Positions 16,540-25,212 of a stretch of 59,108 nt of DNA are shown piece after piece. The DNA comes from UBA9655 sp964597045. GTDB taxonomy: Bacteria; Pseudomonadota; Alphaproteobacteria; UBA9655. A program made the position numbers and the translations under genes. The notes under the pieces are model-generated. The model was not told where the DNA came from. It searched no databases and saw only the letters and a list, made by a program, of their open reading frames with translations. Location: the NCBI GenBank assembly GCA_964597045.1, contig CAZQWE010000010.1:1-59108 (forward strand), in the 5' to 3' direction. The stretch's first letter is position 1; every line of letters begins with the position of its first letter.

Positions 16540-17802
16540 ATGTCCACATTACAGCCGGTGAGGGGAACACACGATCTCTTACCCCATGAATACCAAAAGC
16601 ATTTCCAAGTCACCTCACTTGCGCGTGTCATAGCAAAGATGGCGGGTTTTGCTGAAATGGCGACGCCTATCATGGAATTCAAAGATGTTTTTAAGCGTAC
16701 ACTTGGCGATGTCTCGGATATCGTGACGAAAGAAATGTACGAAATCGCAGATCGGGGAGGAGAGGACATTGTCCTTAGACCTGAGGGGACAGCGGGTGTT
16801 GCGCGCGCCATCATGTCGAATGGGCTCACCCAAACTATGCCGCTCAAGTATTTTTATGCCGGCCCCATGTTTCGCTATGAAAGACCCCAAAAAGGGCGGA
16901 TGCGTCAGCTTCATCAAATTGGGGTGGAGCTTTTTGGGGTAGCTGACCCTATAGGGGATGTGGAAGTTATTGCCCTTGCCTATGATATCCTTAAGGGATT
17001 GAACCTACACGGGCGCGTGACGCTCGAGATTAATACTCTCGGAGATAAGGAAAGCCGAGATGCTTACCGTGATCACTTAGTGACTTACCTCAATGATCAC
17101 CATGCTCATTTATCTTCCGATAGCCAAATGCGTCTTTCACGAAATCCATTACGGATCCTCGATTCCAAGGATGAGGGAGACAAGAGGATATTAAAGGAAG
17201 CGCCCCTTTTGAAAGGAAGTTTAAATGCTTCGTCCCAGGACATGTTTGCGAAAGTGTGTGAAGGACTTGGTCTTCTTAAAATTCCCTACACGTTAAATTC
17301 ACACCTTGTTAGGGGGCTTGATTATTATTGTCACACGGCTTTCGAGTTTACGACCCAGGATCTTGGATCTCAAGGAACTGTGCTTGCGGGGGGCAGGTAT
17401 GACGGGTTGATGGAGATCATGGGTGGGCCTTCCGTCCCTGGAGTTGGTTGGGCAGGTGGGATTGACCGACTCGCTATGATGTTACGAGATGAGGATATCG
17501 CCCATCCGGTCCGTCCTCTGGCCGTACTTCCCATGGATGAATCTTTAGATTTCAAGGGGTTGGAGCTAGCTCAAAGTTTGCGGGATGCAGGATGGGTTGC
17601 TGAGATGACATATGGGGGCAATGTTGGAAAAAGGCTTAAGAAAGCTGCTAAAATTAACGCCACTGCAGCTCTCATCCTTGGGGATGAAGAAGTTAAGAAT
17701 CACAGTGTCACCGTAAAAAACTTAGATTCCGGTGATCAGTTCCAAGTTTCGCAAGATAAGTTGATTGAAATGCTTCAAGAAAAAGGGATTAAACAGTGGT
17801 AA
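16540..17802 (+). CDS. hisS: Histidyl-tRNA synthetase
   Basis: This is a 420-residue class II aminoacyl-tRNA synthetase. Motif 1 lies around MATPIMEFKDVFKR, motif 2 around PLKYFYAGPMFRYERPQKGRMRQLHQIGVE, and the His-specific signatures LVRGLDYYCHTAFEF and AGGRYDGL are intact. Motif 3 lies at GVGWAGGIDRLAMML. The C-terminal anticodon-binding domain is present. The ATG at 16540 was preferred to GTG at 16534 because AAGG ends five bases before it. The stop overlaps the GTG start of prfA, so the two are coupled. Confidence 0.97.
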   Translation: MSTLQPVRGTHDLLPHEYQKHFQVTSLARVIAKMAGFAEMATPIMEFKDVFKRTLGDVSDIVTKEMYEIADRGGEDIVLRPEGTAGVARAIMSNGLTQTMPLKYFYAGPMFRYERPQKGRMRQLHQIGVELFGVADPIGDVEVIALAYDILKGLNLHGRVTLEINTLGDKESRDAYRDHLVTYLNDHHAHLSSDSQMRLSRNPLRILDSKDEGDKRILKEAPLLKGSLNASSQDMFAKVCEGLGLLKIPYTLNSHLVRGLDYYCHTAFEFTTQDLGSQGTVLAGGRYDGLMEIMGGPSVPGVGWAGGIDRLAMMLRDEDIAHPVRPLAVLPMDESLDFKGLELAQSLRDAGWVAEMTYGGNVGKRLKKAAKINATAALILGDEEVKNHSVTVKNLDSGDQFQVSQDKLIEMLQEKGIKQW

Positions 17803-18884
17803 CGCTTGATCAAAAATTAAGTCAAATTCTCACACACTTTGAAGAACTCAGGGATAAACTTTCAGGCACAATCGATGATCCAGCAGAGTTTGCCAAGCTT
17901 TCTAAAGAATACGCGGATATGACCCCCATTGCTGATAAGATTCAAGAGTGGCAGGGGATAACTCAGGAACAAAAAAACCTTGAGGAAATGCTCGCGGATT
18001 CTTCCCTCGATAAGGATCTCAAGGATATGGCTCAAGAAGATCTACAAATGATCAATGAAAAGCTTCCAGAGATGATGAGAAATATTCAAATTCTTCTCCT
18101 TCCGAAGGATGTGGATGATGACAGGAACGCAATCCTTGAGATCCGTGCAGGAACGGGGGGCGAGGAGGCTGCACTCTTTGGAGCTGTTCTGCTCCGCATG
18201 TATCAGCGTTATGCTGAAGTGCAGGGATGGAAGTTTGAGTTGATGCACGAAAGTGATACAGGCCTTGGGGGGATAAAGGAAGCCTCCGCCATGGTGTCGG
18301 GCAAAGGTGTGTTCGCAAAGCTCAAGTTTGAATCCGGCGTTCACCGTGTTCAACGCGTGCCGGAGACAGAAGCAGGAGGGCGCATTCACACATCTGCTGC
18401 GACTGTCGCAGTTCTTCCGGAAGCAGAGGAAGTCGATATCCAGATTGAAGAGAAAGACCTGAGGATTGATGTTTTCCGTTCGAGTGGTCCTGGAGGACAG
18501 TCCGTCAATACAACAGACTCAGCTGTGCGTATTACCCACATTCCTTCGGGTGTTGTGGTTCAGCAGCAGGATGAAAAGTCCCAGCACAAGAACAAAGCGA
18601 AGGCGTTGAAAATCTTGAGGTCTCGTTTGTATGAGCATCAACGGGCGCAGAAGGCTGCCGAACGCTCCGCGAGCCGCAAAAGCCAAGTGGGGAGTGGTGA
18701 CAGATCAGAACGCATCCGCACCTACAACTATCCTCAAGGACGCGTAACCGATCACCGTATCAACCTGACTCTTTATAAGCTTGATAAAATCGTCGAAGGC
18801 CCGGCGTTAGAGGAAATGATTCAAGCCCTGATAGCGGAAGATGAAATGGCAAGGCTCGCAGATTTAGGCGAGACGCTGGGTTAA
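17796..18884 (+). CDS. prfA: Peptide chain release factor 1
   Basis: The 362-residue class I release factor recognises UAA and UAG. The catalytic GGQ motif is in RSSGPGGQSVNTTDSAVR, and the PxT-type recognition region RVPETEAGGRIHTSAATVAVLPEAEEVD is intact. It starts with GTG inside the end of hisS (seven-base overlap). prmC, often next in this order, is not present here; a DUF4143 ATPase on the other strand follows after two bases. Confidence 0.97.
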   Translation: MVTLDQKLSQILTHFEELRDKLSGTIDDPAEFAKLSKEYADMTPIADKIQEWQGITQEQKNLEEMLADSSLDKDLKDMAQEDLQMINEKLPEMMRNIQILLLPKDVDDDRNAILEIRAGTGGEEAALFGAVLLRMYQRYAEVQGWKFELMHESDTGLGGIKEASAMVSGKGVFAKLKFESGVHRVQRVPETEAGGRIHTSAATVAVLPEAEEVDIQIEEKDLRIDVFRSSGPGGQSVNTTDSAVRITHIPSGVVVQQQDEKSQHKNKAKALKILRSRLYEHQRAQKAAERSASRKSQVGSGDRSERIRTYNYPQGRVTDHRINLTLYKLDKIVEGPALEEMIQALIAEDEMARLADLGETLG

Positions 18885-18886
18885 GT

Positions 18887-20125
18887 TTATGTTTTCGGCC
18901 ATAACAGGCCGAAAGGAACCGCCCATTTGTTAGGTCCAAAGGGGAGCACATGCTCCCCACTATAGAGGACGATGCCAATACAGGGTCTGTCTTTAGCGAC
19001 GTTCTGTTGGAACCATTCGATGTGTTGAAAGTTCTTTTTGTAAACAACCGAGCTGGCTTTAATTTCAATAGCAAGTAACGCTCCATCTTCCCGCTCAATG
19101 ATAAAATCAATTTCTCTCTTTTCCCTATCTCTGTAATGATAAAGCTCATATTCACCGTCTTGAACATCGATAATTGTTGCAAGTTCATTAAACGCAAAGG
19201 TTTCAATGAGTTTTCCTAATCGATCCGAATCATACTTGACTTGGTCAGGCTTCCACCCCAAGAAACCTGCCATCAAGCCAGAATCTGTCATAAAGATTTT
19301 GTCTTGCTTTCCTACACGGGCATAATCCGTTTTAATCCAAGGATAGACCCTTTCAACGAGATAAAGGGTTTCTAAGGCGTTGATATAACTTGAAATGGTT
19401 GGTCGTCCAACAGCCATGCCTGAAGCAATTTGAGAAATATCCATAAATTTACTGGACCAAGAGCTAAGAACCTTCACCAGAGCTCTCATGATGTTAATAT
19501 TTTGTATATTTGCTATATCCTTTAAATCTCTTTCTAAGAGAGTATTGATGTAGTCTCTAAACCACTTCCTTCTATCTCTATTTTCTAAGAGCAGGGCTTC
19601 AGGGTATCCTCCTTTTAAAGCAATATCGATGAGTTGATCACGTGAGACTAAATCCGATTTATATTCAAAAGTTTGATTAAAAGCATATGTTAAGAATGAG
19701 GGGGTTGCTGTTCTTATTTCCCCTTGTGAGAGGGGGCGAAGGCGGATTTTAGTGAGTCTTCCAGCTAAGGATTCTTTGACGGTCGGAAGACTTTGAAGAT
19801 TTGCAGACCCTGTAATAAGAAATTGTCCGGGACGCGTATCTTCATCAACGGCTTTTTTAAGAGCAAGGATAAGAGAAGGAACGAGTTGAATTTCATCAAT
19901 AATGAGAGTCCTTGAAGTATGTTTGACAAAGCTGTTTGGATCATTTTCTGCAGATTCACGCAATCCAGCATCATCCAATGTAAGATAAAGGGTATCTTCT
20001 GAACAAATCTCTTTAGCAAGAGTGGTTTTACCACATTGACGAGCCCCAGCTAACATCACAATTCGTCGTGTTTCTAATGCATGTTTAACGCTTTGTTTTT
20101 GCCATCTTGAGTAAAATGCTTTCAT
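18887..20125 (-). CDS. AAA-family ATPase with DUF4143 domain
   Basis: The product has 412 residues. An N-terminal AAA_14 ATPase carries Walker A (AGARQCGKTTLAKEI) and Walker B-like TLIIDEIQLVPSLILALKKAVDED, with sensor ITGSANLQSL. A winged-helix DUF4143 region (ASGMAVGRPTISSYINALETLYLVERV) and a PDDEXK-like end (EKREIDFIIEREDGALLAIEIKASS) follow. The family is widespread, often patchily distributed and horizontally transferred; its function is not established. The ATG at 20125 starts at the usual family N terminus (FYSRWQKQSVKHAL). A longer frame to 20191 would read through the upstream repeats and is less likely. Isolated between two + strand operons. Confidence 0.85.
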   Translation of the reverse strand: MKAFYSRWQKQSVKHALETRRIVMLAGARQCGKTTLAKEICSEDTLYLTLDDAGLRESAENDPNSFVKHTSRTLIIDEIQLVPSLILALKKAVDEDTRPGQFLITGSANLQSLPTVKESLAGRLTKIRLRPLSQGEIRTATPSFLTYAFNQTFEYKSDLVSRDQLIDIALKGGYPEALLLENRDRRKWFRDYINTLLERDLKDIANIQNINIMRALVKVLSSWSSKFMDISQIASGMAVGRPTISSYINALETLYLVERVYPWIKTDYARVGKQDKIFMTDSGLMAGFLGWKPDQVKYDSDRLGKLIETFAFNELATIIDVQDGEYELYHYRDREKREIDFIIEREDGALLAIEIKASSVVYKKNFQHIEWFQQNVAKDRPCIGIVLYSGEHVLPFGPNKWAVPFGLLWPKT

Positions 20126-20130
20126 AAAAC

Positions 20131-20233
20131 CCCGCGATTTGTAAAAAGTTTTTCCCGCTATTTTATATATCATATACCCGCGATTTGTCAATTTTAATCC
20201 CGCGAATTGTATAAAGTTAGGCCCGCGATTTGA
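20131..20233 (-). repeat. Four direct repeats of ACAAATCGCGGG upstream of the DUF4143 ATPase
   Basis: On the plus strand CCCGCGATTTGT begins at 20131 and 20177. One-mismatch copies begin at 20199 (CCCGCGAATTGT) and 20222 (CCCGCGATTTGA). The last three are spaced 22 and 23 bases apart, close to two helical turns, and each is followed by an AT-rich segment. They lie immediately before the ATPase start, with the first copy touching its ribosome site. They could be an operator, an iteron-type binding array or a mark of transfer. Confidence 0.8.
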
Positions 20234-20275
20234 TAATGAAAAAAGCTAACACTTTGTAAAATATATGAAATAGGT

Positions 20276-20351
20276 CGTCATTGCGAGATGAAAAATGACG
20301 AAGAAATCTAGAGATTGCCACGTCTGGACTCCGTCCCTCCTCGCAATGACG
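20276..20351. repeat. Palindromic interspersed repeat with 12-bp terminal inverted repeats
   Basis: CGTCATTGCGAG at 20276-20287 is the exact reverse complement of CTCGCAATGACG at 20340-20351. The 76-base element between them includes GATTGCCACG and GGACTCCGTCCCTCC. This type of CGTCATTGCGAG repeat is known from many host-associated and other bacterial genomes and is often mistranslated as small hypothetical proteins. It may be a MITE-like or REP-like element. It lies between the ATPase and tilS. Confidence 0.75.
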
Positions 20352-20372
20352 CCTCTTTTTATTAAGAATTTC

Positions 20373-20402
20373 TTGTCGTTCGTGAAATCTATCAACTATA
20401 AT
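20373..20402 (+). promoter_or_regulatory. Putative tilS promoter giving a near-leaderless mRNA
   Basis: TTGTCG at 20373-20378 and a perfect TATAAT at 20397-20402 are separated by 18 bases. The tilS ATG is only six bases after the -10 box, and no Shine-Dalgarno is visible. The arrangement mirrors that of hemC. Confidence 0.5.
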
Positions 20403-20408
20403 CATTAA

Positions 20409-21350
20409 ATGAACACTATCTTCCCAGAATTTGAATTCACCACTACTCCCCTTGCTGTAGCCGTATCTGGCGGGGCGGATAGCATGGCGCTCCTTCTTCT
20501 CGCAAATGCTTATGCTGCGCAAAATAAGAGCCATGTGATCGCCTTAACCGTGGATCATGGTCTACGAGAAGCGTCAGAAAAAGAGGCGATCCAGGTTCAA
20601 ATGTGGGCGAACGAGAGGGGTATTGAGCATGTTATTCTCACCTGGGAAGGACCTAAACCCACAACAAGAATTCAAGAGAAAGCGCGAGAAGCAAGGTACG
20701 ACCTTATGATGAACTGGTGCAAAGAGAATGGGGTTTCCCATCTTTTGCTCGGACATCATGCAGGAGATCAGGAGGAAACCTTTTGGATGCGCTTGGCTTC
20801 CGGAAGTGGGCTCGATGGACTTTCGGGTATGAAACAGCAGGTGATAAAAGATGGGATCACCCTTCATCGCCCTTTACTCGCTTATTCAAAAGAGGATCTT
20901 AAAGCTTATCTTAAGGAACAAAACCAAGAATGGATTGAAGATCCAAGCAATCGACACAACAAGTATCTGAGGAGTCGATTAAGATCTGTCCTTGAGGATG
21001 AGGGACTGTCATCCTCTCGCCTCAGTCATGTGATGGATAAGCTTCGAGAAGACGCTGATTTTATTCAAAAGGCTGTGGATAGTTTTATTGAAGAACGTGT
21101 TCAAACAACGAGTGAGGGCTACCTCACTTTATCTAAAGAAGACTTTTTAAACCTTCATCCCCCCGTTGGGAAGAGAGTGATTTCGTCTCTTACGGGACGA
21201 TTTAACGAGGGCGCGTATCCTCCTAGGTATGAACAAGTTTCACGCGCTTTTGAAAAAATGCATCAAAATCAATCATTTACATTGGGCGGGATTTATTGGA
21301 TATCTAAAAAGGAGAGATATATTCTGACTCGTGAGCCCTCACGAAAATGA
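20409..21350 (+). CDS. tilS: tRNA(Ile)-lysidine synthetase
   Basis: This 313-residue N-type ATP pyrophosphatase converts the wobble C of tRNA-Ile(CAU) to lysidine so that it reads AUA. The PP-loop AVSGGADSMALLLLA is intact, with DHGLREAS, LGHHAGDQEETFWMRLASGSGLDGLSGM and IEDPSNRHNKYLRSRLR following the TilS pattern. It lacks the long C-terminal domain of E. coli TilS, which is usual for short forms. It precedes ftsH, a common pairing. Confidence 0.95.
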   Translation: MNTIFPEFEFTTTPLAVAVSGGADSMALLLLANAYAAQNKSHVIALTVDHGLREASEKEAIQVQMWANERGIEHVILTWEGPKPTTRIQEKAREARYDLMMNWCKENGVSHLLLGHHAGDQEETFWMRLASGSGLDGLSGMKQQVIKDGITLHRPLLAYSKEDLKAYLKEQNQEWIEDPSNRHNKYLRSRLRSVLEDEGLSSSRLSHVMDKLREDADFIQKAVDSFIEERVQTTSEGYLTLSKEDFLNLHPPVGKRVISSLTGRFNEGAYPPRYEQVSRAFEKMHQNQSFTLGGIYWISKKERYILTREPSRK

Positions 21351-21463
21351 AAATAAATGTTATGAATAAAAAAATACCTGTGAAGTTCCTCTTTCACTAT
21401 TCGTTAAGAATCTCTATATATAGTAGAACCACAGAGAATTGAAAATATGAGAGTTGAAGCGAT

Positions 21464-23401
21464 ATGAACAGGAACTTAGCTATTTGGATTATTATAGGAT
21501 TGTTTCTTGTAGGTATTTTCAATTTAATACAAGCCCCTCAAACCCATACTCAGCATGTGAATATTGATTACTCAACTCTGCTCCAAGATGCGAAGGAAGG
21601 ACGAGTTAAAGAAGTTCTGATTCGCGGAGATACGGTTACGGGACAGTTAACGGATGGAAAGAACTTTACTTCTGCTATTCCTCCCAATGATACCCATCTT
21701 GTGGACAGACTTCTTGAAAGCAATGTTAAAATTAAAGCTGCTCCTCTTGAAGAGGATGCTCCTTTCTTTCAAGTGCTTCTCTCATGGCTTCCTGTTATCT
21801 TGATTGTGGGCGTATGGATTTACTTTATGCGACAGATGCAAGCGGGTGGATCAAAAGCGATGAGTTTTGGGAAATCCAAAGCCCGTCTTCTGGACGACAA
21901 GTTAACCCAGGTTACATTTAAAGATGTAGCGGGTGTTGACGAAGCCAAACAAGAACTCGAAGAAGTTGTTGAGTTTCTCAGGGATCCTATGAAGTTTCAA
22001 CGCCTTGGAGGCAAAATCCCTCGAGGTATTTTGCTTGTAGGCCCTCCTGGTACGGGCAAGACTTTGCTTGCAAGAGCGATTGCTGGTGAAGCCAACGTGC
22101 CTTTCTTTACCATCTCAGGATCTGACTTCGTTGAAATGTTTGTCGGTGTGGGTGCAAGTCGTGTTCGTGATCTTTTTGATCAAGGAAAAAAGAATGCCCC
22201 CTGCATTATCTTTATTGATGAAATTGATGCGGTGGGTCGTCACCGAGGGGCAGGCCTTGGAGGCGGTAATGATGAGCGTGAGCAAACATTAAACCAACTA
22301 CTCGTTGAGATGGACGGGTTTGAAGCTAATGATGGTGTTATATTAATTGCCGCAACCAACAGACCTGATGTACTTGATCCAGCTCTTCTCAGGCCAGGAC
22401 GTTTTGATAGACAAGTTGTTGTACCGAATCCGGATGTTACGGGTCGTGAGAAAATTTTGCAGGTTCATTCCCGTAAAGTTCCTCTTTCAGAAAATGTGGA
22501 CCTTATGGTAATTGCTCGCGGAACCCCTGGGTTTTCTGGTGCTGATCTTGCGAATTTGATTAACGAAGCAGCTCTTCTTGCAGCAAGGCGTAATCGTCGT
22601 TCCGTTTCTATGGCGGAACTTGAGGAAGCAAAAGACAAGGTCATGATGGGAAGTGAAAGACGTTCCATGGTGATGACCGATGAGGAAAAGAAACTCACAG
22701 CATATCATGAATCAGGACATGCTGTTGTGGCTTACCACTCTCCTGCATCTGATCCAATACATAAAGCGACTATCATTCCCCGGGGACGTGCACTTGGGAT
22801 GGTCATGCGGCTTCCTGAGGGGGACCGTGTTTCCATGTCTAGAGAGCGTTTATATGCAGATCTCGCAGTGGCGATGGGTGGCCGTATTGCAGAAGAAATG
22901 ATTTTTGGGGCAAATAAGGTCACAACGGGGGCCTCATCAGATATTAGTATGGCGACACAAATGGCCCGTCGAATGGTTACGGAATGGGGAATGAGCGAGA
23001 AGCTAGGCCCCATTACATACGGAGAAAACACTCAAGAAGTCTTCTTGGGCCATTCAGTGGCTCAACATAAAAATGTTTCTGAATCAACAGCACAACTCAT
23101 TGATCAGGAAGTTAAAAGAATAGTGGAAGAAGCTTATGATAGGGCAAAGGCTATTTTGTCAAAACATAAGAACCACCTTGAGCTTCTTGCAACTACCCTA
23201 TTAGATCTTGAAACTTTGAGTGGTGAAGAAATTAACATCTTGTTGAAAGAGGGTAAGCTCGATCGGGTAAAGTATGTAACAACACCTAGCGGCCCTCATT
23301 CTTCCTCAATTCCTTCAGGTGGATCTAAGGCCAAACCAAAGCCTAAGAAAGCGCCACCTAAGAAAGCAAAAAAGCAAAGTATTGAGCCAAAACCGATTTA
23401 G
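21464..23401 (+). CDS. ftsH: ATP-dependent membrane zinc metalloprotease FtsH
   Basis: At 645 residues this is a full-length FtsH. Two membrane helices (~5-22 and ~103-122) flank a periplasmic segment. The AAA module has Walker A (GPPGTGKTLLARAIA), Walker B (CIIFIDEIDAVG) and the second region of homology (ATNRPDVLDPALLRPGRFDRQ). The M41 protease active site HESGHAVVAYH is intact. The last ~35 residues form a Lys/Pro-rich tail (KAKPKPKKAPPKKAKKQ) that varies between species. It degrades misfolded membrane proteins and regulators. It starts about 110 bases after tilS. Confidence 0.98.
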   Translation: MNRNLAIWIIIGLFLVGIFNLIQAPQTHTQHVNIDYSTLLQDAKEGRVKEVLIRGDTVTGQLTDGKNFTSAIPPNDTHLVDRLLESNVKIKAAPLEEDAPFFQVLLSWLPVILIVGVWIYFMRQMQAGGSKAMSFGKSKARLLDDKLTQVTFKDVAGVDEAKQELEEVVEFLRDPMKFQRLGGKIPRGILLVGPPGTGKTLLARAIAGEANVPFFTISGSDFVEMFVGVGASRVRDLFDQGKKNAPCIIFIDEIDAVGRHRGAGLGGGNDEREQTLNQLLVEMDGFEANDGVILIAATNRPDVLDPALLRPGRFDRQVVVPNPDVTGREKILQVHSRKVPLSENVDLMVIARGTPGFSGADLANLINEAALLAARRNRRSVSMAELEEAKDKVMMGSERRSMVMTDEEKKLTAYHESGHAVVAYHSPASDPIHKATIIPRGRALGMVMRLPEGDRVSMSRERLYADLAVAMGGRIAEEMIFGANKVTTGASSDISMATQMARRMVTEWGMSEKLGPITYGENTQEVFLGHSVAQHKNVSESTAQLIDQEVKRIVEEAYDRAKAILSKHKNHLELLATTLLDLETLSGEEINILLKEGKLDRVKYVTTPSGPHSSSIPSGGSKAKPKPKKAPPKKAKKQSIEPKPI

Positions 23402-23475
23402 AATTTACCTCGTAGATCTTGCCAGACCTCCTTCTATCTGCTAGGGAAGTGTCATCAGATGAAAAGGAGTTCGCC

Positions 23476-24324
23476 ATGAGTTGGTTTACAACTTACGTAC
23501 GCCCCAAGATTAATGCTCTTATCAAGAAGAAAGATATTCCTGATAATCTGTGGCTCAAGTGCCCTGAGTGTGAGCAAATGATATTTCACAAAGATCAAGT
23601 TGCACAGCAATATGTATGTCGGCACTGCAATCACCACATGCGGATGCCAGTAAAGACACGCTTTGAGTCTTTGTTTGATAATGGGAATTATACCCGCGTC
23701 CCTTTGCCGAATAGTCAAATGGATCCTTTGAAATTTAAAGACTCTAAAAAATATCCTGATCGATTAAAAGCAGCTAGAGCTTTAACGGGAGAGGATGATG
23801 GCATTCTTGTGGCAGAAGGCTATATCGGTGGTTATCCCGTTGTGATCTCTGCAATTGATTTTGATTTCATTGGGGGGTCAATGGGACTCGCTGTGGGTGA
23901 AGGCCTTGTGGTTGGTGCTCAGAGGGCTAAGGAACTCAAAGCGGCTTATATCACGATTCCTGCGTCGGGTGGTGCGCGCATGCAGGAAGGAATCCTCTCC
24001 CTCATGCAAATGCCCCGTTCAACGATTGCTATTGAGATCATCAAAGAAGCAGGACTTCCTTATATTCCCATTTTAACAAACCCGACTATGGGTGGTGTTG
24101 CGGCATCATTCGCCATGCTTGGAGACATTGCTATTGCTGAACCTGGTGCTGTTATTGGATTCACAGGTCCTCGAGTTCTTCAAGAAACCATCCGGAGTAC
24201 ACTTCCCCTTGGCTTCCAAAGTGCCGAGTTTCAATTCGACCATGGAATGGTAGATATGGTCACGCAGCGTAAGGATATCAGGCAGAAGTTGATTGATATC
24301 TTTGGGATATTAATGAGATCGTAA
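23476..24324 (+). CDS. accD: Acetyl-CoA carboxylase carboxyltransferase subunit beta
   Basis: The 282-residue subunit transfers carboxyl from biotin to acetyl-CoA, the first step of fatty acid synthesis, together with AccA. The N-terminal four-Cys zinc ribbon (WLKCPECEQMIF, YVCRHCNHHMRM) and the crotonase-like core (SGGARMQEGILSLMQMPRS, LTNPTMGGVAASFAMLGD, IGFTGPRVLQ) are present. The ATG at 23476 has AAGGAG six bases before it. A longer frame from 23419 has no ribosome site and adds non-conserved residues. folC and trp genes, usual neighbours, are absent. Confidence 0.96.
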   Translation: MSWFTTYVRPKINALIKKKDIPDNLWLKCPECEQMIFHKDQVAQQYVCRHCNHHMRMPVKTRFESLFDNGNYTRVPLPNSQMDPLKFKDSKKYPDRLKAARALTGEDDGILVAEGYIGGYPVVISAIDFDFIGGSMGLAVGEGLVVGAQRAKELKAAYITIPASGGARMQEGILSLMQMPRSTIAIEIIKEAGLPYIPILTNPTMGGVAASFAMLGDIAIAEPGAVIGFTGPRVLQETIRSTLPLGFQSAEFQFDHGMVDMVTQRKDIRQKLIDIFGILMRS

Positions 24325-24457
24325 ATTATTAAGTCTTATTACAAAGAGATACTATTTTTATGAAATAATTAATTGACTTTAAAAAAGTTTATGTTAATAG
24401 ATTTCTAAAATATCTTTTGTTAAAAATGATTATTACATTATATGGAGTAAATAAGTG

Positions 24458-25138
24458 ATGAAAAAAAGTATACTGATTTTAATAGGGCTAAACCTTGTAT
24501 CAATTGCTACAGTACAAGCCACAGGTTCAGGCTATGATGATTTAACACATCCAGTGAAACGAAGACTAGAGGCATCAGGGTCAGGGTATTATGATCCGTC
24601 TGGTTTAGGTTATGGATCAGGCTCGGGCTATAATAATCCATCAGGATCAGCTACAGGACATTATTATCAGCCAGGCTCTGGAGCAGCTACAGGACATTAT
24701 TATCAGCCAGGTTCAGGATCAGGTTCGGGCTATAATAATCCATCAACAGGACATTATTATCAGCCAGGATCTGGATCGGGGTCAGGTTATTATGATCCAT
24801 CCGGTCTTCATGGATCAGGAACAGGTTATGGATCAGGCTCGGGCTATAATAATCCATCAGGATCAGCTACAGGACATTATTATCAGCCAGGCTCTGGAGC
24901 AGCTACAGGACATTATTATCAGCTAGGTTCAGGATCAGGTTCGGGCTATAATAATCCATCAACAGGACATTATTATCAACCAGGCTCCGGATTAGCTACA
25001 GGACATTATTATCAGCCAGGATCTGGATCGGGGTCAGGCTATTATGATCCGTCAGGAGTAGGGTATGGATCCGGTTCAGGATATTATAATCCATCAGGAT
25101 CAGGATATGCTTCCGGCTCAGGTTATCAGACAAAATAA
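24458..25138 (+). CDS. Secreted Gly/Ser/Tyr-rich tandem-repeat protein
   Basis: This 226-residue protein has a signal peptide (MKKSILILIGLNLVSIATVQA). It is then almost entirely low complexity, built from short units: ATGHYYQPGSG, GSGSGYNNPSG and GSGYYDPSG. No globular domain, Cys residue or charged patch is evident after residue ~50. The composition (Gly, Ser, Tyr, Pro, Asn) recalls silk-, adhesin- or prion-like sequences. It could be a surface or matrix component, or a phase-separating secreted factor; this is speculation. A GTG at 24455 is an alternative start. It has its own terminator and is not part of an operon with accD. Confidence 0.85.
   Translation: MKKSILILIGLNLVSIATVQATGSGYDDLTHPVKRRLEASGSGYYDPSGLGYGSGSGYNNPSGSATGHYYQPGSGAATGHYYQPGSGSGSGYNNPSTGHYYQPGSGSGSGYYDPSGLHGSGTGYGSGSGYNNPSGSATGHYYQPGSGAATGHYYQLGSGSGSGYNNPSTGHYYQPGSGLATGHYYQPGSGSGSGYYDPSGVGYGSGSGYYNPSGSGYASGSGYQTK
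24611..25042 (+). repeat. Two ~216-bp tandem repeats within the Gly/Ser/Tyr-rich gene
   Basis: A segment starting TATGGATCAGGCTCGGGC at 24611 recurs at 24827, a period of 216 bases (72 codons). The first ~150 bases are nearly identical. The second copy has one additional GLATGHYYQPGSG unit. Nested 33-42-base subunits encode ATGHYYQPGSG. This shows recent expansion by unequal crossover. Confidence 0.9.
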
Positions 25139-25168
25139 TCTCAGCGTCACTTTAGCAGATTTTGAGTG

Positions 25169-25199
25169 GGAGGGTTTTTATCAAATACCCTCCTTTTCC
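25169..25199 (+). terminator. Rho-independent terminator after the repeat protein
   Basis: GGAGGGT at 25169-25175 pairs with ACCCTCC at 25187-25193 across an 11-base AT-rich loop, followed by TTTTCCTTGG. Confidence 0.75.
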
Positions 25200-25212
25200 T
25201 TGGTGATAAAAA

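Noticed and set aside
20126..20191. Longer DUF4143 ATPase start
   Set aside because: The added residues are translated repeat sequence and do not fit the family N terminus.
20217..20534. 105-codon minus-strand open frame with RHCEEGRSPDVAIS
   Set aside because: It is the translation of the palindromic repeat element and overlaps the tilS 5' end; this is a frequent false gene.
24612..24926. Second-frame ORF in the Gly/Ser/Tyr repeat gene
   Set aside because: This is a shadow frame created by the repeat; no ribosome site.
24611..25042. Possible CRISPR array
   Set aside because: The repeats are in-frame coding units with no unique spacers, and no cas genes are present. The same applies to 10111-10254.
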